From: an uncultured Clostridiaceae bacterium
GTDB taxonomy: Bacteria > Bacillota > Clostridia > Lachnospirales > Lachnospiraceae
Assembly (NCBI GenBank): GCA_902477765.1
Contig: CABSIM010000026.1
Coordinates: 1-35,238, forward strand
DNA length: 35,238 bases
Direction of reading: 5' to 3'
The stretch's first letter is position 1. Every line of letters begins with the position of its first letter. Shown in pieces: positions 1 to 7,891 of this stretch. The notes beneath the pieces are model-generated. The model was given only the letters and a program-made list of their open reading frames with translations. It was not told the DNA's origin and did not search any database. The position numbers and the translations under genes are program-made.

Positions 1-842
1 CTGCGGAACTGCGCAGACGGGCAAGGACGCTTCTGACCCTCTATATTGCGGCAGGACTTGATCCGGAGAAAAACTGTATTTACTATCAGTCCCACGTATC
101 CGGACATGCGGAACTGGCCTGGATCCTCAACTGCTTCACCTACATGGGTGAGCTGAGCCGCATGACCCAGTTCAAGGACAAATCGGCAAAACACGCAGAC
201 AACATCAATGCCGGTCTGTTCACCTATCCGGTGCTGATGGCTGCTGACATTCTTCTGTATCAGGCAGATGTGGTGCCGGTGGGCATTGATCAGATGCAGC
301 ATCTGGAACTGACCAGGGATATTGCCATCCGGTTCAACAATATATACGGCGATGTGTTTACGGTGCCGGAGGCATACATCGGAAAAGCAGGAGCGAAGAT
401 CATGAGTCTTCAGGATCCGTCCAAGAAGATGTCCAAGTCCGATGAGAATCCCAACGGCAGCATCTATCTGATGGATGATCCGGACACCATCATCAGGAAA
501 TGCAAGCGTGCTGTGACAGACTCCGAGGGATGCGTTCTTTACCGTGAGGAGCAGCCGGGAATCAGGAACCTGATCGATATTTACTGCGCATGTACCGGGA
601 AAACTCCTGCAGAGGTGGAAAAGGAATTCGACGGCAGGGGCTATGGTGATTTCAAAATGGCCGTGGGTGAGGCAGTGGTTTCCGTGCTGAAGCCTCTTCA
701 GGAGCGGTTTGCAGAGCTTTCCGGAGACAAGGCCTATATTGACGGAGTCATCAAGGCCAATGCGGAAAAAGCAGCCTATTTCTCCGGCAAGACCCTGAGA
801 AAAGTACAGAAAAAAGTCGGATTCCCTGAACGGATCCGGTAA
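1..842 (+). CDS. trpS: Tryptophan--tRNA ligase, C-terminal part (5' end outside window)
   Basis: Class I aminoacyl-tRNA synthetase that charges tRNA-Trp in the cytoplasm. The reading frame is open from base 3 at the window edge, and its first residues (AELRRRARTLLTLYIAAGLD) match the segment after the HIGH region in bacterial TrpS. The conserved THMGELSRMTQF-like stretch appears as TYMGELSRMTQFKDK, and the catalytic lysine loop KKMSKSDEN lies near bases 423-449. About 280 residues are present of a usual 330-340, so the N-terminal nucleotide-binding part is cut by the window edge. The stop is TAA at 840-842, ten bases before the next start. The internal ATG at 144 is not the true start, because family similarity continues upstream of it. 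Confidence 0.97.
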   Translation, partial: AELRRRARTLLTLYIAAGLDPEKNCIYYQSHVSGHAELAWILNCFTYMGELSRMTQFKDKSAKHADNINAGLFTYPVLMAADILLYQADVVPVGIDQMQHLELTRDIAIRFNNIYGDVFTVPEAYIGKAGAKIMSLQDPSKKMSKSDENPNGSIYLMDDPDTIIRKCKRAVTDSEGCVLYREEQPGIRNLIDIYCACTGKTPAEVEKEFDGRGYGDFKMAVGEAVVSVLKPLQERFAELSGDKAYIDGVIKANAEKAAYFSGKTLRKVQKKVGFPERIR

Positions 843-852
843 GGAGGCCGGC

Positions 853-1749
853 ATGAAGTTTGTGACTTACATGGTGGCCGGCCGGGAAATGGCCGGTGTT
901 CTGAACCGGGACGAAACCTGGATATATCCCATTTCCGCAGCAGGAATGGAGTATGGAACCATGCTGGAGATGATCCGTAAGGCGGGAGCCTCGGAAATGG
1001 AGATGCTGGAATATATTTCAGGGAGAGCACCGTATGAAGTCCCGGGAGCGGCGCCTGTGGAAGAAGCCAGGATTCTGGCTCCGATCCCGGAGCCGGCCCA
1101 GGACGTGATCTGCCTGGGAATCAACTATATGGATCACGCGGAGGAGGCGGCAAGATTCCAGAAGGAATCCTTTGGGCAGAAGGCCCAGGCCATATATTTT
1201 TCCAAACGCGTGAACCGGGCCACGGATCCCGAAGGCGGGATTCCCGCTCATGAAAATGTGACGAAGCAGCTGGACTATGAGGCGGAACTGGCGGTGATCA
1301 TCGGCCGGGATGCCGCAGATGTACCCAGAGAGAAGGTACGGGACTATCTGTTCGGATATACGGTTCTCAATGATGTCAGCGCCAGGGAGGTGCAGACGGG
1401 ACACAGCCAGTGGTATTTCGGAAAGAGCCTGGATGGTTTTACACCCATGGGACCCTGCATTCTGTCAGCAGACAGTGTGCCGTTCCCGCCGGAACTGGAT
1501 ATCCGGTCGCGGGTCAACGGAGAACCGAGACAGGAATCCAATACGCGTCTTCTGATACACGGCATTGAGGATGTGGTGGCAGAACTTTCGGCCGGAATGA
1601 CTCTGAAGGCAGGAACCATCATAGCCATGGGAACCCCTGCAGGAGTGGGGATGGGATTTGACCCTCCCAGATTTCTGAAGCCGGGAGATCAGGTGGAATG
1701 TGAGATTGAAGGCATCGGCATTCTAAAAAATACCATTGTGGAGCAGTAA
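853..1749 (+). CDS. Fumarylacetoacetate hydrolase (FAH) family protein
   Basis: A 298-residue enzyme of the FAH superfamily, which includes 2-oxo acid hydratases, decarboxylases and acylpyruvate hydrolases acting on metal-bound beta-diketo or 2-keto acids. Visible family motifs are VICLGINYMDHAEEA at about residue 89, the metal-site segment LDYEAELAVIIGRD at about 141, YTVLNDVSAREVQ, GKSLDGFTPMGPC and the C-terminal MGTPAGVGMG. The start ATG has a perfect AAGGAGG seven bases upstream. The length is normal for the short-form family. Lying just before larB/larC and KDPG-aldolase/DgoK genes, it may process a keto-deoxy sugar acid, as some FAH proteins do with 2-keto-3-deoxy-fuconate derivatives. 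The exact substrate cannot be read from the sequence. Confidence 0.9.
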   Translation: MKFVTYMVAGREMAGVLNRDETWIYPISAAGMEYGTMLEMIRKAGASEMEMLEYISGRAPYEVPGAAPVEEARILAPIPEPAQDVICLGINYMDHAEEAARFQKESFGQKAQAIYFSKRVNRATDPEGGIPAHENVTKQLDYEAELAVIIGRDAADVPREKVRDYLFGYTVLNDVSAREVQTGHSQWYFGKSLDGFTPMGPCILSADSVPFPPELDIRSRVNGEPRQESNTRLLIHGIEDVVAELSAGMTLKAGTIIAMGTPAGVGMGFDPPRFLKPGDQVECEIEGIGILKNTIVEQ

Positions 1750-1991
1750 TGTTGCCAGGAAGGGAACTGCTGCCGGTTACGGCGGCATGCCCCTTTCTGG
1801 CTGTTTTTGTCTCGGGGGAGACCCTCAGAGAGAAACAGGAAACACGTTTCCGGAAAAGGACGGGGAAAGGCCTGAAGAAAGTCCGGAAAGAGACGGAACA
1901 GAAAAAACAGGCAGAGCGGCGGTATTTCCGGAAAAGACAGAAAGACCGACGTGCAGCCGAAAATCTGAAAACCATGCAGGAGAGATTAATT

Positions 1992-2777
1992 ATGGAAGAA
2001 ATCCGCACCATGCTGAAACGGGTGGCATCGGGAGAAATGTCAGTGGAGGAAGCCGTGCTGGCCATGAAAAAAGCGCCGTTTCTGCAGGCAGGCTTCGATG
2101 ATCTGGGTTTTGCAAAACTGGATACTCACAGGAAGCTCCGCCAGGGTATCGCAGAAGTCATCTACGGAGCGGGAAAGACCCCGGAGCAGATTGCGGGGAT
2201 CGTGGAGGCCATGAAACAAAGAGGGCAGGAGTCGATTCTCATTACCAGACTGAACCGGGCAAAGGCAGAAGAGGTGGAGATGCTGCTGGGAAAAACCACG
2301 GAAGAAGGAGGCGGATTCCGTTACTATAAAGACGCATCCATCGGAATCTGGGGCATCATGCCGGAACCGGACGGTGTGGGAACCATTGTGGTGGCCACCG
2401 GAGGCACCAGTGACATTCCGGTGGCTGAGGAGGCGGCGCTGACGGCAGAGATTCTGGGAAACCGGGTGGAACGCCTTTATGACGTGGGAGTTGCAGGCCT
2501 TCACCGTCTGGTGGCTCATATGGACAGTATCATGAGCGCCCGGGTCATCATTGCCATCGCCGGAATGGAAGGAGCCCTGGCCAGCGTCATCGGCGGACTG
2601 GCAGACTGCCCGGTGATCGCAGTGCCCACCAGTGTGGGATATGGTGCTTCTTTTCACGGGGTATCGGCGCTTCTGTCCATGCTGAATTCCTGCGCCAGCG
2701 GTGTCAGCGTGGTAAATATCGACAATGGGTTCGGAGCCGGATATCTGGCCAGCATGATCAATCATCTGAAGGGGTAA
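1992..2777 (+). CDS. larB: Nickel pincer cofactor biosynthesis protein LarB
   Basis: LarB carboxylates and hydrolyses nicotinic acid adenine dinucleotide to pyridinium-3,5-biscarboxylic acid mononucleotide, the first step of the nickel-pincer (NPN) cofactor of lactate-racemase-family enzymes. The protein is 261 residues from the chosen ATG. It shows the PurE/AIR-carboxylase-like core: IVVATGGTSDIPVAEEAALTA, GVAGLHRL, VIIAIAGMEGALASVIGGL and CPVIAVPTSVGYGASF. The start is placed at 1992 because GGAGAG sits seven bases upstream and the length then fits the family (about 250). The same frame is open back to an ATG at 1749 that overlaps the FAH stop. That would add an 81-residue Lys/Arg-rich extension without visible conservation. 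larC follows in the same direction. Confidence 0.93.
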   Translation: MEEIRTMLKRVASGEMSVEEAVLAMKKAPFLQAGFDDLGFAKLDTHRKLRQGIAEVIYGAGKTPEQIAGIVEAMKQRGQESILITRLNRAKAEEVEMLLGKTTEEGGGFRYYKDASIGIWGIMPEPDGVGTIVVATGGTSDIPVAEEAALTAEILGNRVERLYDVGVAGLHRLVAHMDSIMSARVIIAIAGMEGALASVIGGLADCPVIAVPTSVGYGASFHGVSALLSMLNSCASGVSVVNIDNGFGAGYLASMINHLKG

Positions 2778-2790
2778 GGCGAAAGACGGG

Positions 2791-2816
2791 GGACAGGACA
2801 GAAAGGATTCCTGTCC
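2791..2816 (+). other. Intercistronic hairpin between larB and larC
   Basis: GGACAGG (2791-2797) pairs with CCTGTCC (2810-2816) around a 12-base loop. No T-tract follows, so it is not a convincing intrinsic terminator; it could stabilise or process the larB-larC message. Confidence 0.4.
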
Positions 2817-2849
2817 GCAGGAAAATACAAGCAAACGGGGGAAAATACG

Positions 2850-4232
2850 ATGAAAACATTATATCTGGACTGCAGCATGGGGGCTGCCGGAGATATGCTG
2901 ATGGCAGCGCTTCTGGAACTTTGCCCGGACAGAGAGGGATTCCTTGACAGGATGAACCGCCTGGGCCTTCCCGGCGTCCGTGTGACAGCGGAGCCGGCAG
3001 AAAAATGCGGAATTCTGGGAACTCATATGTCAGTTTCGGTTTTCGGGGAGGAAGAGGAGAGCCTGGACACGGACCATATACACGGGAACCATGCTCACGG
3101 GGATCACAGCCATGGAGACCATGATCACGGAGAGCATATGCACGGAGATCACAGCCATGGAGATCATGATCACGGAGAGCATATGCATGGAGATCACAGC
3201 CACGGAGATCATGATCACGGAGACCATGACCACGATGGCCATACTCACGGAGCTCATGGCCATCATCACCATGCGGACATGGCCGGCATTTCTCATATCA
3301 TTTCCCATCTGGATCTGGAGGATGAGATAAAGCAGGACATGACGGCGGTTTACAGCCTGATTGCGGAAGCAGAATCCCATGCTCACGGGAAACCGGTGGA
3401 TCAGATTCATTTCCATGAAGTGGGAACGCTGGACGCTGTGGCGGATGTGGCCGGTGTCTGCATTCTGATTCACCAGCTGGCACCGGATCAGATTCTTGCA
3501 TCACCGGTTCATGTGGGAAGCGGCCATGTTCACTGCGCCCATGGTATTCTTCCGGTCCCGGCTCCCGCAACCGCGCATATTCTACGGGGGGTTCCGTCAT
3601 ACGGCGGACAGATCCGCGGAGAACTCTGCACTCCTACCGGAGCCGCACTTCTGAAACATTTTGTGGAAAAATTTGGCCCCATGCCGGTTATGGCTGCGGA
3701 AAAGATCGGCTATGGAATGGGGAAAAAAGATTTTGAACAGGCCAACTGTGTCCGTGCTTTCTGGGGTGATACCGGAGAGAATGCAGAAGAAGTGGTGGAA
3801 CTTTCCTGCAATCTGGATGACATGACGGCGGAAGATCTGGGATTTGTTCAGGAAATTCTGTTTGCAGACGGAGCGCTTGAGGTTTATACTGTACCGGTGG
3901 GCATGAAAAAGAACCGTCCGGGCATTCTTCTGACCTGCATGTGCAGGCGGAAAGATGAAATGCGGATGGCGGAGCTGATATTCCGCCACACCACCACGCT
4001 GGGGATCCGGGAACATGTGAGCCGGAGATTTACCATGAACCGGTCTGTGGAAACCGTAGAGACCGGTTTTGGACCGGTGCGGATCAAAAAATCCTGCGGT
4101 TACGGAACGGAAAGAAGCAAGATGGAATATGAAGATCTGGCTGAAATTGCCAGAGCGCAGGGAATTTCCCTGGAGGAGGTACGCCGTGAAGTCAGAAAAG
4201 CAGAAAAACGGTCGGGAGAAAGAGAAGGATGA
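2850..4232 (+). CDS. larC: Nickel insertion protein LarC (NPN cofactor nickel chelatase)
   Basis: LarC inserts nickel into pyridinium-3,5-bisthiocarboxylic acid mononucleotide in a CTP-dependent reaction, the last step of NPN cofactor synthesis. The 460-residue protein opens with the family signature MKTLYLDCSMGAAGDMLMAA and carries HFHEVGTLDAVADVAG, LCTPTGAALLKHF and ELSCNLDDMTAEDLGF. A very His-rich segment (about residues 76-141, roughly 29 His) fits nickel storage or delivery. In Lactiplantibacillus plantarum full-length LarC needs a programmed frameshift between larC1 and larC2; here one uninterrupted frame encodes both parts. The 3' end overlaps the next gene: an AGGAGGT inside larC precedes a GTG start at 4186. 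No larA or larE lies in the window. Confidence 0.95.
   Translation: MKTLYLDCSMGAAGDMLMAALLELCPDREGFLDRMNRLGLPGVRVTAEPAEKCGILGTHMSVSVFGEEEESLDTDHIHGNHAHGDHSHGDHDHGEHMHGDHSHGDHDHGEHMHGDHSHGDHDHGDHDHDGHTHGAHGHHHHADMAGISHIISHLDLEDEIKQDMTAVYSLIAEAESHAHGKPVDQIHFHEVGTLDAVADVAGVCILIHQLAPDQILASPVHVGSGHVHCAHGILPVPAPATAHILRGVPSYGGQIRGELCTPTGAALLKHFVEKFGPMPVMAAEKIGYGMGKKDFEQANCVRAFWGDTGENAEEVVELSCNLDDMTAEDLGFVQEILFADGALEVYTVPVGMKKNRPGILLTCMCRRKDEMRMAELIFRHTTTLGIREHVSRRFTMNRSVETVETGFGPVRIKKSCGYGTERSKMEYEDLAEIARAQGISLEEVRREVRKAEKRSGEREG
3099..3233 (+). repeat. Three tandem 45-bp units encoding the His-rich segment of LarC
   Basis: Units start at 3099, 3144 and 3189 and differ by a few substitutions. Each encodes a 15-residue block of the GDHSHGDHDHGEHMH type. 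The repeat is in frame, so copy-number changes would lengthen or shorten the His-rich segment without disrupting larC. Confidence 0.9.
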
Positions 4233-4779
4233 TGCCGGAAAACGCATTCTGGAAACCGAAAGGCTTTTTCTCAGGGAAATGACGGATCAGGACTATGGTT
4301 CTCTCTGCAGGATTCTGCAGGATGCGGAAACCATGTATGCCTATGAGCACGCGTTTTCTGACAGAGAGGCCGCAGACTGGCTTCAGAACCAGAAGCGGCG
4401 GTATGGTCTTTACGGCACCGGACTCTGGGCAGTGGTCCTGAAAGAGACCGGAGAAATGATCGGACAGTGCGGGCTCACCTGGCAGCCGGTACCGGCGGCC
4501 TACGCGTCCTCAGGAGCGGCGCTGGAGATCGGATACCTGTTCCGGAGGGATGTCTGGCACCGCGGATATGCTTCGGAAGCCGCGGCCGGATGCAGAAGAT
4601 TCGCGTTTGAGGTTCTGAAAGTACCCAGGGTATGCTCTGTGATCAGAGAAAACAATGCGGCATCCCGCAGAGTGGCCGAACGGAACGGCATGAAGCCGGT
4701 CATGACATATGTAAAACATTATTATGGAATGGACATGCCTCACATGATTTATGAGACAGAAAACAGGGAGGAAAAAAAG
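4186..4779 (+). CDS. GNAT-family N-acetyltransferase, reading in frame into the aldolase
   Basis: A RimJ/RimL-type GNAT domain, expected to transfer an acetyl group from acetyl-CoA to an amine. It begins RILETERLFLREMTDQDY and includes IGYLFRRDVWHRGYASEAA, which covers the acetyl-CoA loop (normally RxxGxG/A, here HRGYA), then VIRENNAASRRVAERNGM near the end. I chose the GTG at 4186 because a perfect AGGAGGT (4174-4180) lies five bases upstream; no in-frame ATG sits at the domain start. It overlaps larC by 47 bases. There is no stop codon before the aldolase start at 4780: the frame continues through a seven-A run (4772-4778). With one A fewer the gene would end at TGA 4781-4783, giving an ordinary ATGA overlap with the aldolase. 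The substrate is unknown. Confidence 0.8.
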
Positions 4780-5436
4780 ATGAAGAATATTCTGGAACAG
4801 ATTCAGGAACATAAGATCATAGCGATCCTTCGGGGCGTTCCCCAGGACAGGATCATGGATGTGGCACAGGCACTTTATGACGGAGGAATCCGCCTCCTGG
4901 AAATCACCTTCAACCAGAAATCCGAAACAAAGCTGGAAGATACCAGAAATGCCATCATGGCAGTGAAGGCACGCCTGGGAGACAGAATGACCATCGGGGC
5001 AGGCACCGTCATGTCTGTGGAAGAAGTTCATGCGGCAAAGGAAGCCGGAGCATCCTTTGCTCTGGCACCCAATACGGACGAGGCTGTGATCCGGGAAATC
5101 GTGGCCTGCGGCATGGAAGCCATTCCGGGCGCCATGACTCCGTCTGAGGTGGCAGATTCCTACAAATGGGGCGCATCTGTGGTAAAACTGTTTCCGGCAG
5201 GCAATCTGGGTCTTTCTTTCTGCAAGGCAGTCATGGCGCCCATCAATCATATTCCGATGATTGCCGTGGGCGGTGTGGATATCGGAAATCTGGGAGAATT
5301 CCTGAACTCCGGCTTCGTGGGAGCCGGCATCGGCTCCAGCCTTACAGATAAGCGGATGATTGCCGAGGGAAGGTATGACGAGCTGAAAGTTCTGGCCGAA
5401 TCCTATGTAAAAGCCGCAAAAACCTGCGGACAGTAA
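4780..5436 (+). CDS. eda: 2-keto-3-deoxy-6-phosphogluconate / phosphogalactonate aldolase
   Basis: Class I Schiff-base aldolase (Eda/DgoA type, 218 residues) that cleaves KDPG or KDPGal to pyruvate and glyceraldehyde-3-phosphate, and often also 4-hydroxy-2-oxoglutarate. Family residues are visible: R18 in AILRG, E41 in LLEITF, GAGTV at 74-78, PGAMTPSE, and the Schiff-base lysine K136 in VVKLFPAG, then AVGGV near the phosphate site. The ATG at 4780 has GGGAGG upstream, so it can be translated on its own although the upstream GNAT frame runs into it. The 2-keto-3-deoxygalactonokinase gene follows 84 bases later, which favours a role in galactonate-type sugar-acid breakdown. Confidence 0.93.
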   Translation: MKNILEQIQEHKIIAILRGVPQDRIMDVAQALYDGGIRLLEITFNQKSETKLEDTRNAIMAVKARLGDRMTIGAGTVMSVEEVHAAKEAGASFALAPNTDEAVIREIVACGMEAIPGAMTPSEVADSYKWGASVVKLFPAGNLGLSFCKAVMAPINHIPMIAVGGVDIGNLGEFLNSGFVGAGIGSSLTDKRMIAEGRYDELKVLAESYVKAAKTCGQ

Positions 5437-5463
5437 AACCAGGGAAGAGGACAGACATGAAAG

Positions 5464-5495
5464 GCAGGACGGAATGGACGGAGTCCCCGTCCTGC
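5464..5495 (+). other. Nested hairpin between aldolase and kinase genes
   Basis: GCAGGACGG (5464-5472) pairs with CCGTCCTGC (5487-5495), and inside it GGAC (76-79) pairs with GTCC (83-86). No T-run follows, so mRNA processing, stability or partial attenuation is more likely than termination. The kinase ribosome binding site lies just downstream. Confidence 0.5.
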
Positions 5496-5520
5496 AGAAA
5501 AGAAGAACCGGAGGAATCAG

Positions 5521-6522
5521 ATGAAAGAATATACGATGACCGTGGATACGGGAACCACCAACACCCGTGTTATTTTATGGAACAGAAACAGGGAAATGGT
5601 GGGAATGAGCAAAGCCGAGACCGGGGTACGGAATACGGCCATTGACGGAAACAACGGGAAACTGAAGGAAGCCATCCGCTGCTGTATGGAAGAACTGCTG
5701 GAAAAGCAGGGAATCACATACAGTCAGGTGGGAAGGGTTATAGCTTCCGGCATGATCACATCCAATGTGGGACTTGTGGAAATTCCCCATGTGGCTGCGC
5801 CGGCCGGCCCTGAGGAACTGGCGGAAAGAGCGGAGGAGATCCTGATCGAAGACGTCTGCCCGATTCCCATTCTGTTTATTCCGGGAGTGAAAAACCGGGA
5901 CGGCCGTATCGGAATGGACAATTTTGAATCCATGGATATCATGAGAGGTGAGGAAGTGGAAGCTGCCGCCATCATGAATCATTTTGAGAAGGGAAAACCC
6001 TATCTGCTGGTTCTGCCCGGATCTCATACCAAGTTTGTCAGTGTGGATTCCGAAGGAAGAATCACGGGATGCCTGACATCGATCACCGGGGAGCTGCTTT
6101 CCGTCATTACCAACGATACACTGATTGCGGATGCCGTGGGTCATCAGTTTGTCAGTGAAGAGACATACAACCGGGAAATGGTGCTGGCAGGGTACCGGAC
6201 AGCGGCGTCCACGGGAATCGGCCGCGCCTGCTTCTCCGCCAGGATTCTCAACATGTTTGCGGAACCGGACAAACAGAAAATCGCTTCCTATGTTCTGGGA
6301 GCAGTGCTTCAGAACGATCTGGAGGCCGTGAAAAACAGCAGTGCGCTGGATGTCAGCCGGGAGACCACAGTGGTGGTCAGCGGCAAGAATCCCCTGCGCC
6401 GTGCACTGATGGATCTGTTCCTGGAAGACGGATTTTTCGCCAATGTAAAGGAATTTGAGCCGTCCGGAGACTTCCCGCTTTCCGCGGAAGGTGCCTATCT
6501 GGTGGCGGATCTGAGAAAATAG
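5521..6522 (+). CDS. dgoK: 2-dehydro-3-deoxygalactonokinase
   Basis: DgoK-family sugar-acid kinase (333 residues) that phosphorylates 2-keto-3-deoxygalactonate with ATP to give the substrate of the aldolase encoded just upstream. The N-terminal phosphate-binding loop reads TVDTGTTNTRVILW. Other family segments are ASGMITSNVGLVEIPHV, LVLPGSHTKFV and ITGCLTSITGELLSVI, the last typical of DgoK. The length matches the family (about 290-335). The start has GGAGG at the usual distance. The pair with the aldolase forms the second half of the De Ley-Doudoroff route; a galactonate dehydratase is not in the window, so the first step must be elsewhere or the substrate differs. Confidence 0.93.
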   Translation: MKEYTMTVDTGTTNTRVILWNRNREMVGMSKAETGVRNTAIDGNNGKLKEAIRCCMEELLEKQGITYSQVGRVIASGMITSNVGLVEIPHVAAPAGPEELAERAEEILIEDVCPIPILFIPGVKNRDGRIGMDNFESMDIMRGEEVEAAAIMNHFEKGKPYLLVLPGSHTKFVSVDSEGRITGCLTSITGELLSVITNDTLIADAVGHQFVSEETYNREMVLAGYRTAASTGIGRACFSARILNMFAEPDKQKIASYVLGAVLQNDLEAVKNSSALDVSRETTVVVSGKNPLRRALMDLFLEDGFFANVKEFEPSGDFPLSAEGAYLVADLRK

Positions 6523-6549
6523 GAAAAGTGTACAAATACGAATATGCAA

Positions 6550-6563
6550 ATTTGTATACAAAT
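6550..6563. promoter_or_regulatory. Perfect 14-bp palindrome, probable operator
   Basis: ATTTGTATACAAAT is its own reverse complement and lies 15 bases upstream of the -35 box of the TTT transporter promoter. The half-site TACAAATAC also occurs as a direct repeat at 6531-6539 and 6557-6565. The sequence resembles operators bound by GntR-type regulators of sugar-acid genes; the protein that binds it is not identified. Confidence 0.6.
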
Positions 6564-6578
6564 ACAATAAAAAATATA

Positions 6579-6607
6579 TTGACATTAGGGCATATGTTGT
6601 CTAAAAT
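6579..6607 (+). promoter_or_regulatory. Sigma-70 type promoter for the TTT transporter operon
   Basis: TTGACA (6579-6584), a 17-base spacer and TAAAAT (6602-6607). This gives a leader of about 170 bases before the tctC-like gene. Confidence 0.8.
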
Positions 6608-6784
6608 GAAACATGGTTAAAAAACTATAAAGACTATAAAAAAACAGCTAAGTTTCTGAAAAACGGAAGCAGCGAAAGCGTGTTTCCGGGCCGGCGGAAA
6701 GCGGACATGCCGTACGCGGAAAGACGGCCGGAAGGATCCCTGGCTGTAATCAAAAGCTTTATGGAAAATAAGGAGAGTAGGATT

Positions 6785-7873
6785 ATGAGAAAGAGAGTAG
6801 TATCCCTGGTTATGGCAGCTGTCATGGCAGCTTCCTTAACAGCATGCAGCAGCGGATCCACAGAGACCACTGCAGCAGCAACCACAGCAGCAGAAACAAC
6901 AGCGGCAGAAACCGCAGCAGAAGGTGAAACAACCGCAGAGGCTGCTGAAGAGACAACCGCAGCAGAAGCATCCGCAGTAGATACTTCCGCATGGAAGAAC
7001 GAGCAGGTAACCTGCATTGTTCCGTATGACGCAGGCGGCGGTACCGATACCGTTATGCGTGCTCTGGCTGATGCTGCCAAGGGTTCCTTCAAGAACATCA
7101 CCGTTGAAAACCGTGCAGGTGCAGGCGGCGCTACCGGTATGCTGGCAGGCGCAAACTCCAAGCCGGACGGAAAGACCATCACAATGATCACCGTTGAGCT
7201 GGCTACCCTGGAAGCTATGGGCACCAACGCAGGACTTACATACAGCATGTTCAAGCCGATCATGATGATCAACAGCGCATGCTCCGCAATCACAGTCAAT
7301 GCAAAAGATGATCGTTTCAATACCATTGAAGACTTCATCGAATACAGCAAGGAAAACGAAGTAAATGTCGGAAACTCCGGAAACGGTGCAATCTGGCATC
7401 TGGCAGCAGCTGGTCTTGCAAAAGAGACTGGCGCTCAGTTCAAACATGTTGCTTATGACGGTGCTGCAGGCGCCATCACAGACCTTCTTGGACAGCACAT
7501 CGATGCAGTTGCTGTTTCCTATGCAGAAGTTGCCAACTATGTTGAGTCCGGCGACCTGAAGGTTCTGGCAGTTATGAGCGACAACCGTCTTGAGTCCATT
7601 CCGGATGTTCCCACCTGTAAAGAGGCCGGATATGACGTAGTACTTGGTACCTGGAGAGGTATCGGCGTTCCGAAGGATACTCCGGACGAGGTTGTTGACC
7701 AGTTATATGCGATCTTTACCGAGGCAGCTGAGTCTGATGCTTTTGTTGAGTTCATGAACAACTCCAACAACGTAATCGAGATTCTGGATGGCGAGGCATT
7801 CGAAGAGCGTATTGCAAGCGATCTTGAGACATACACAGCTTTGGTTGATGACCTGGGTCTGAAAGTTCAGTAA
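6785..7873 (+). CDS. TTT transporter substrate-binding lipoprotein (TctC/Bug family)
   Basis: Extracytoplasmic solute receptor of a tripartite tricarboxylate transporter (362 residues). It has a short lipoprotein signal peptide with lipobox LTAC (Cys21), then an Ala/Thr/Glu-rich flexible linker to about residue 75. The Bug-type binding domain follows, with the family segment VPYDAGGGTDTVMRALA, VENRAGAGGATGM and late VPTCKEAGYDV. The start ATG at 6785 has AAGGAG about nine bases upstream; longer in-frame starts would ruin the signal peptide. It is first in the operon with the two membrane subunits, after a strong promoter, and a hairpin behind it would let it be made in excess. The substrate is a carboxylate by family; the preceding genes suggest a sugar acid, which is inference. 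Confidence 0.93.
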   Translation: MRKRVVSLVMAAVMAASLTACSSGSTETTAAATTAAETTAAETAAEGETTAEAAEETTAAEASAVDTSAWKNEQVTCIVPYDAGGGTDTVMRALADAAKGSFKNITVENRAGAGGATGMLAGANSKPDGKTITMITVELATLEAMGTNAGLTYSMFKPIMMINSACSAITVNAKDDRFNTIEDFIEYSKENEVNVGNSGNGAIWHLAAAGLAKETGAQFKHVAYDGAAGAITDLLGQHIDAVAVSYAEVANYVESGDLKVLAVMSDNRLESIPDVPTCKEAGYDVVLGTWRGIGVPKDTPDEVVDQLYAIFTEAAESDAFVEFMNNSNNVIEILDGEAFEERIASDLETYTALVDDLGLKVQ

Positions 7874-7891
7874 TTTGCAGATGCGAATCGA

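Noticed and set aside
3091..3240. Possible CRISPR-like or satellite repeat
   Set aside because: Units are contiguous without spacers, and encode an in-frame His-rich block of LarC.
5457..5645. 62-codon frame with a GAAGAGGA site just before dgoK
   Set aside because: It spans the hairpin and overlaps dgoK out of frame, and its composition is not protein-like. A leader peptide role has no further support.
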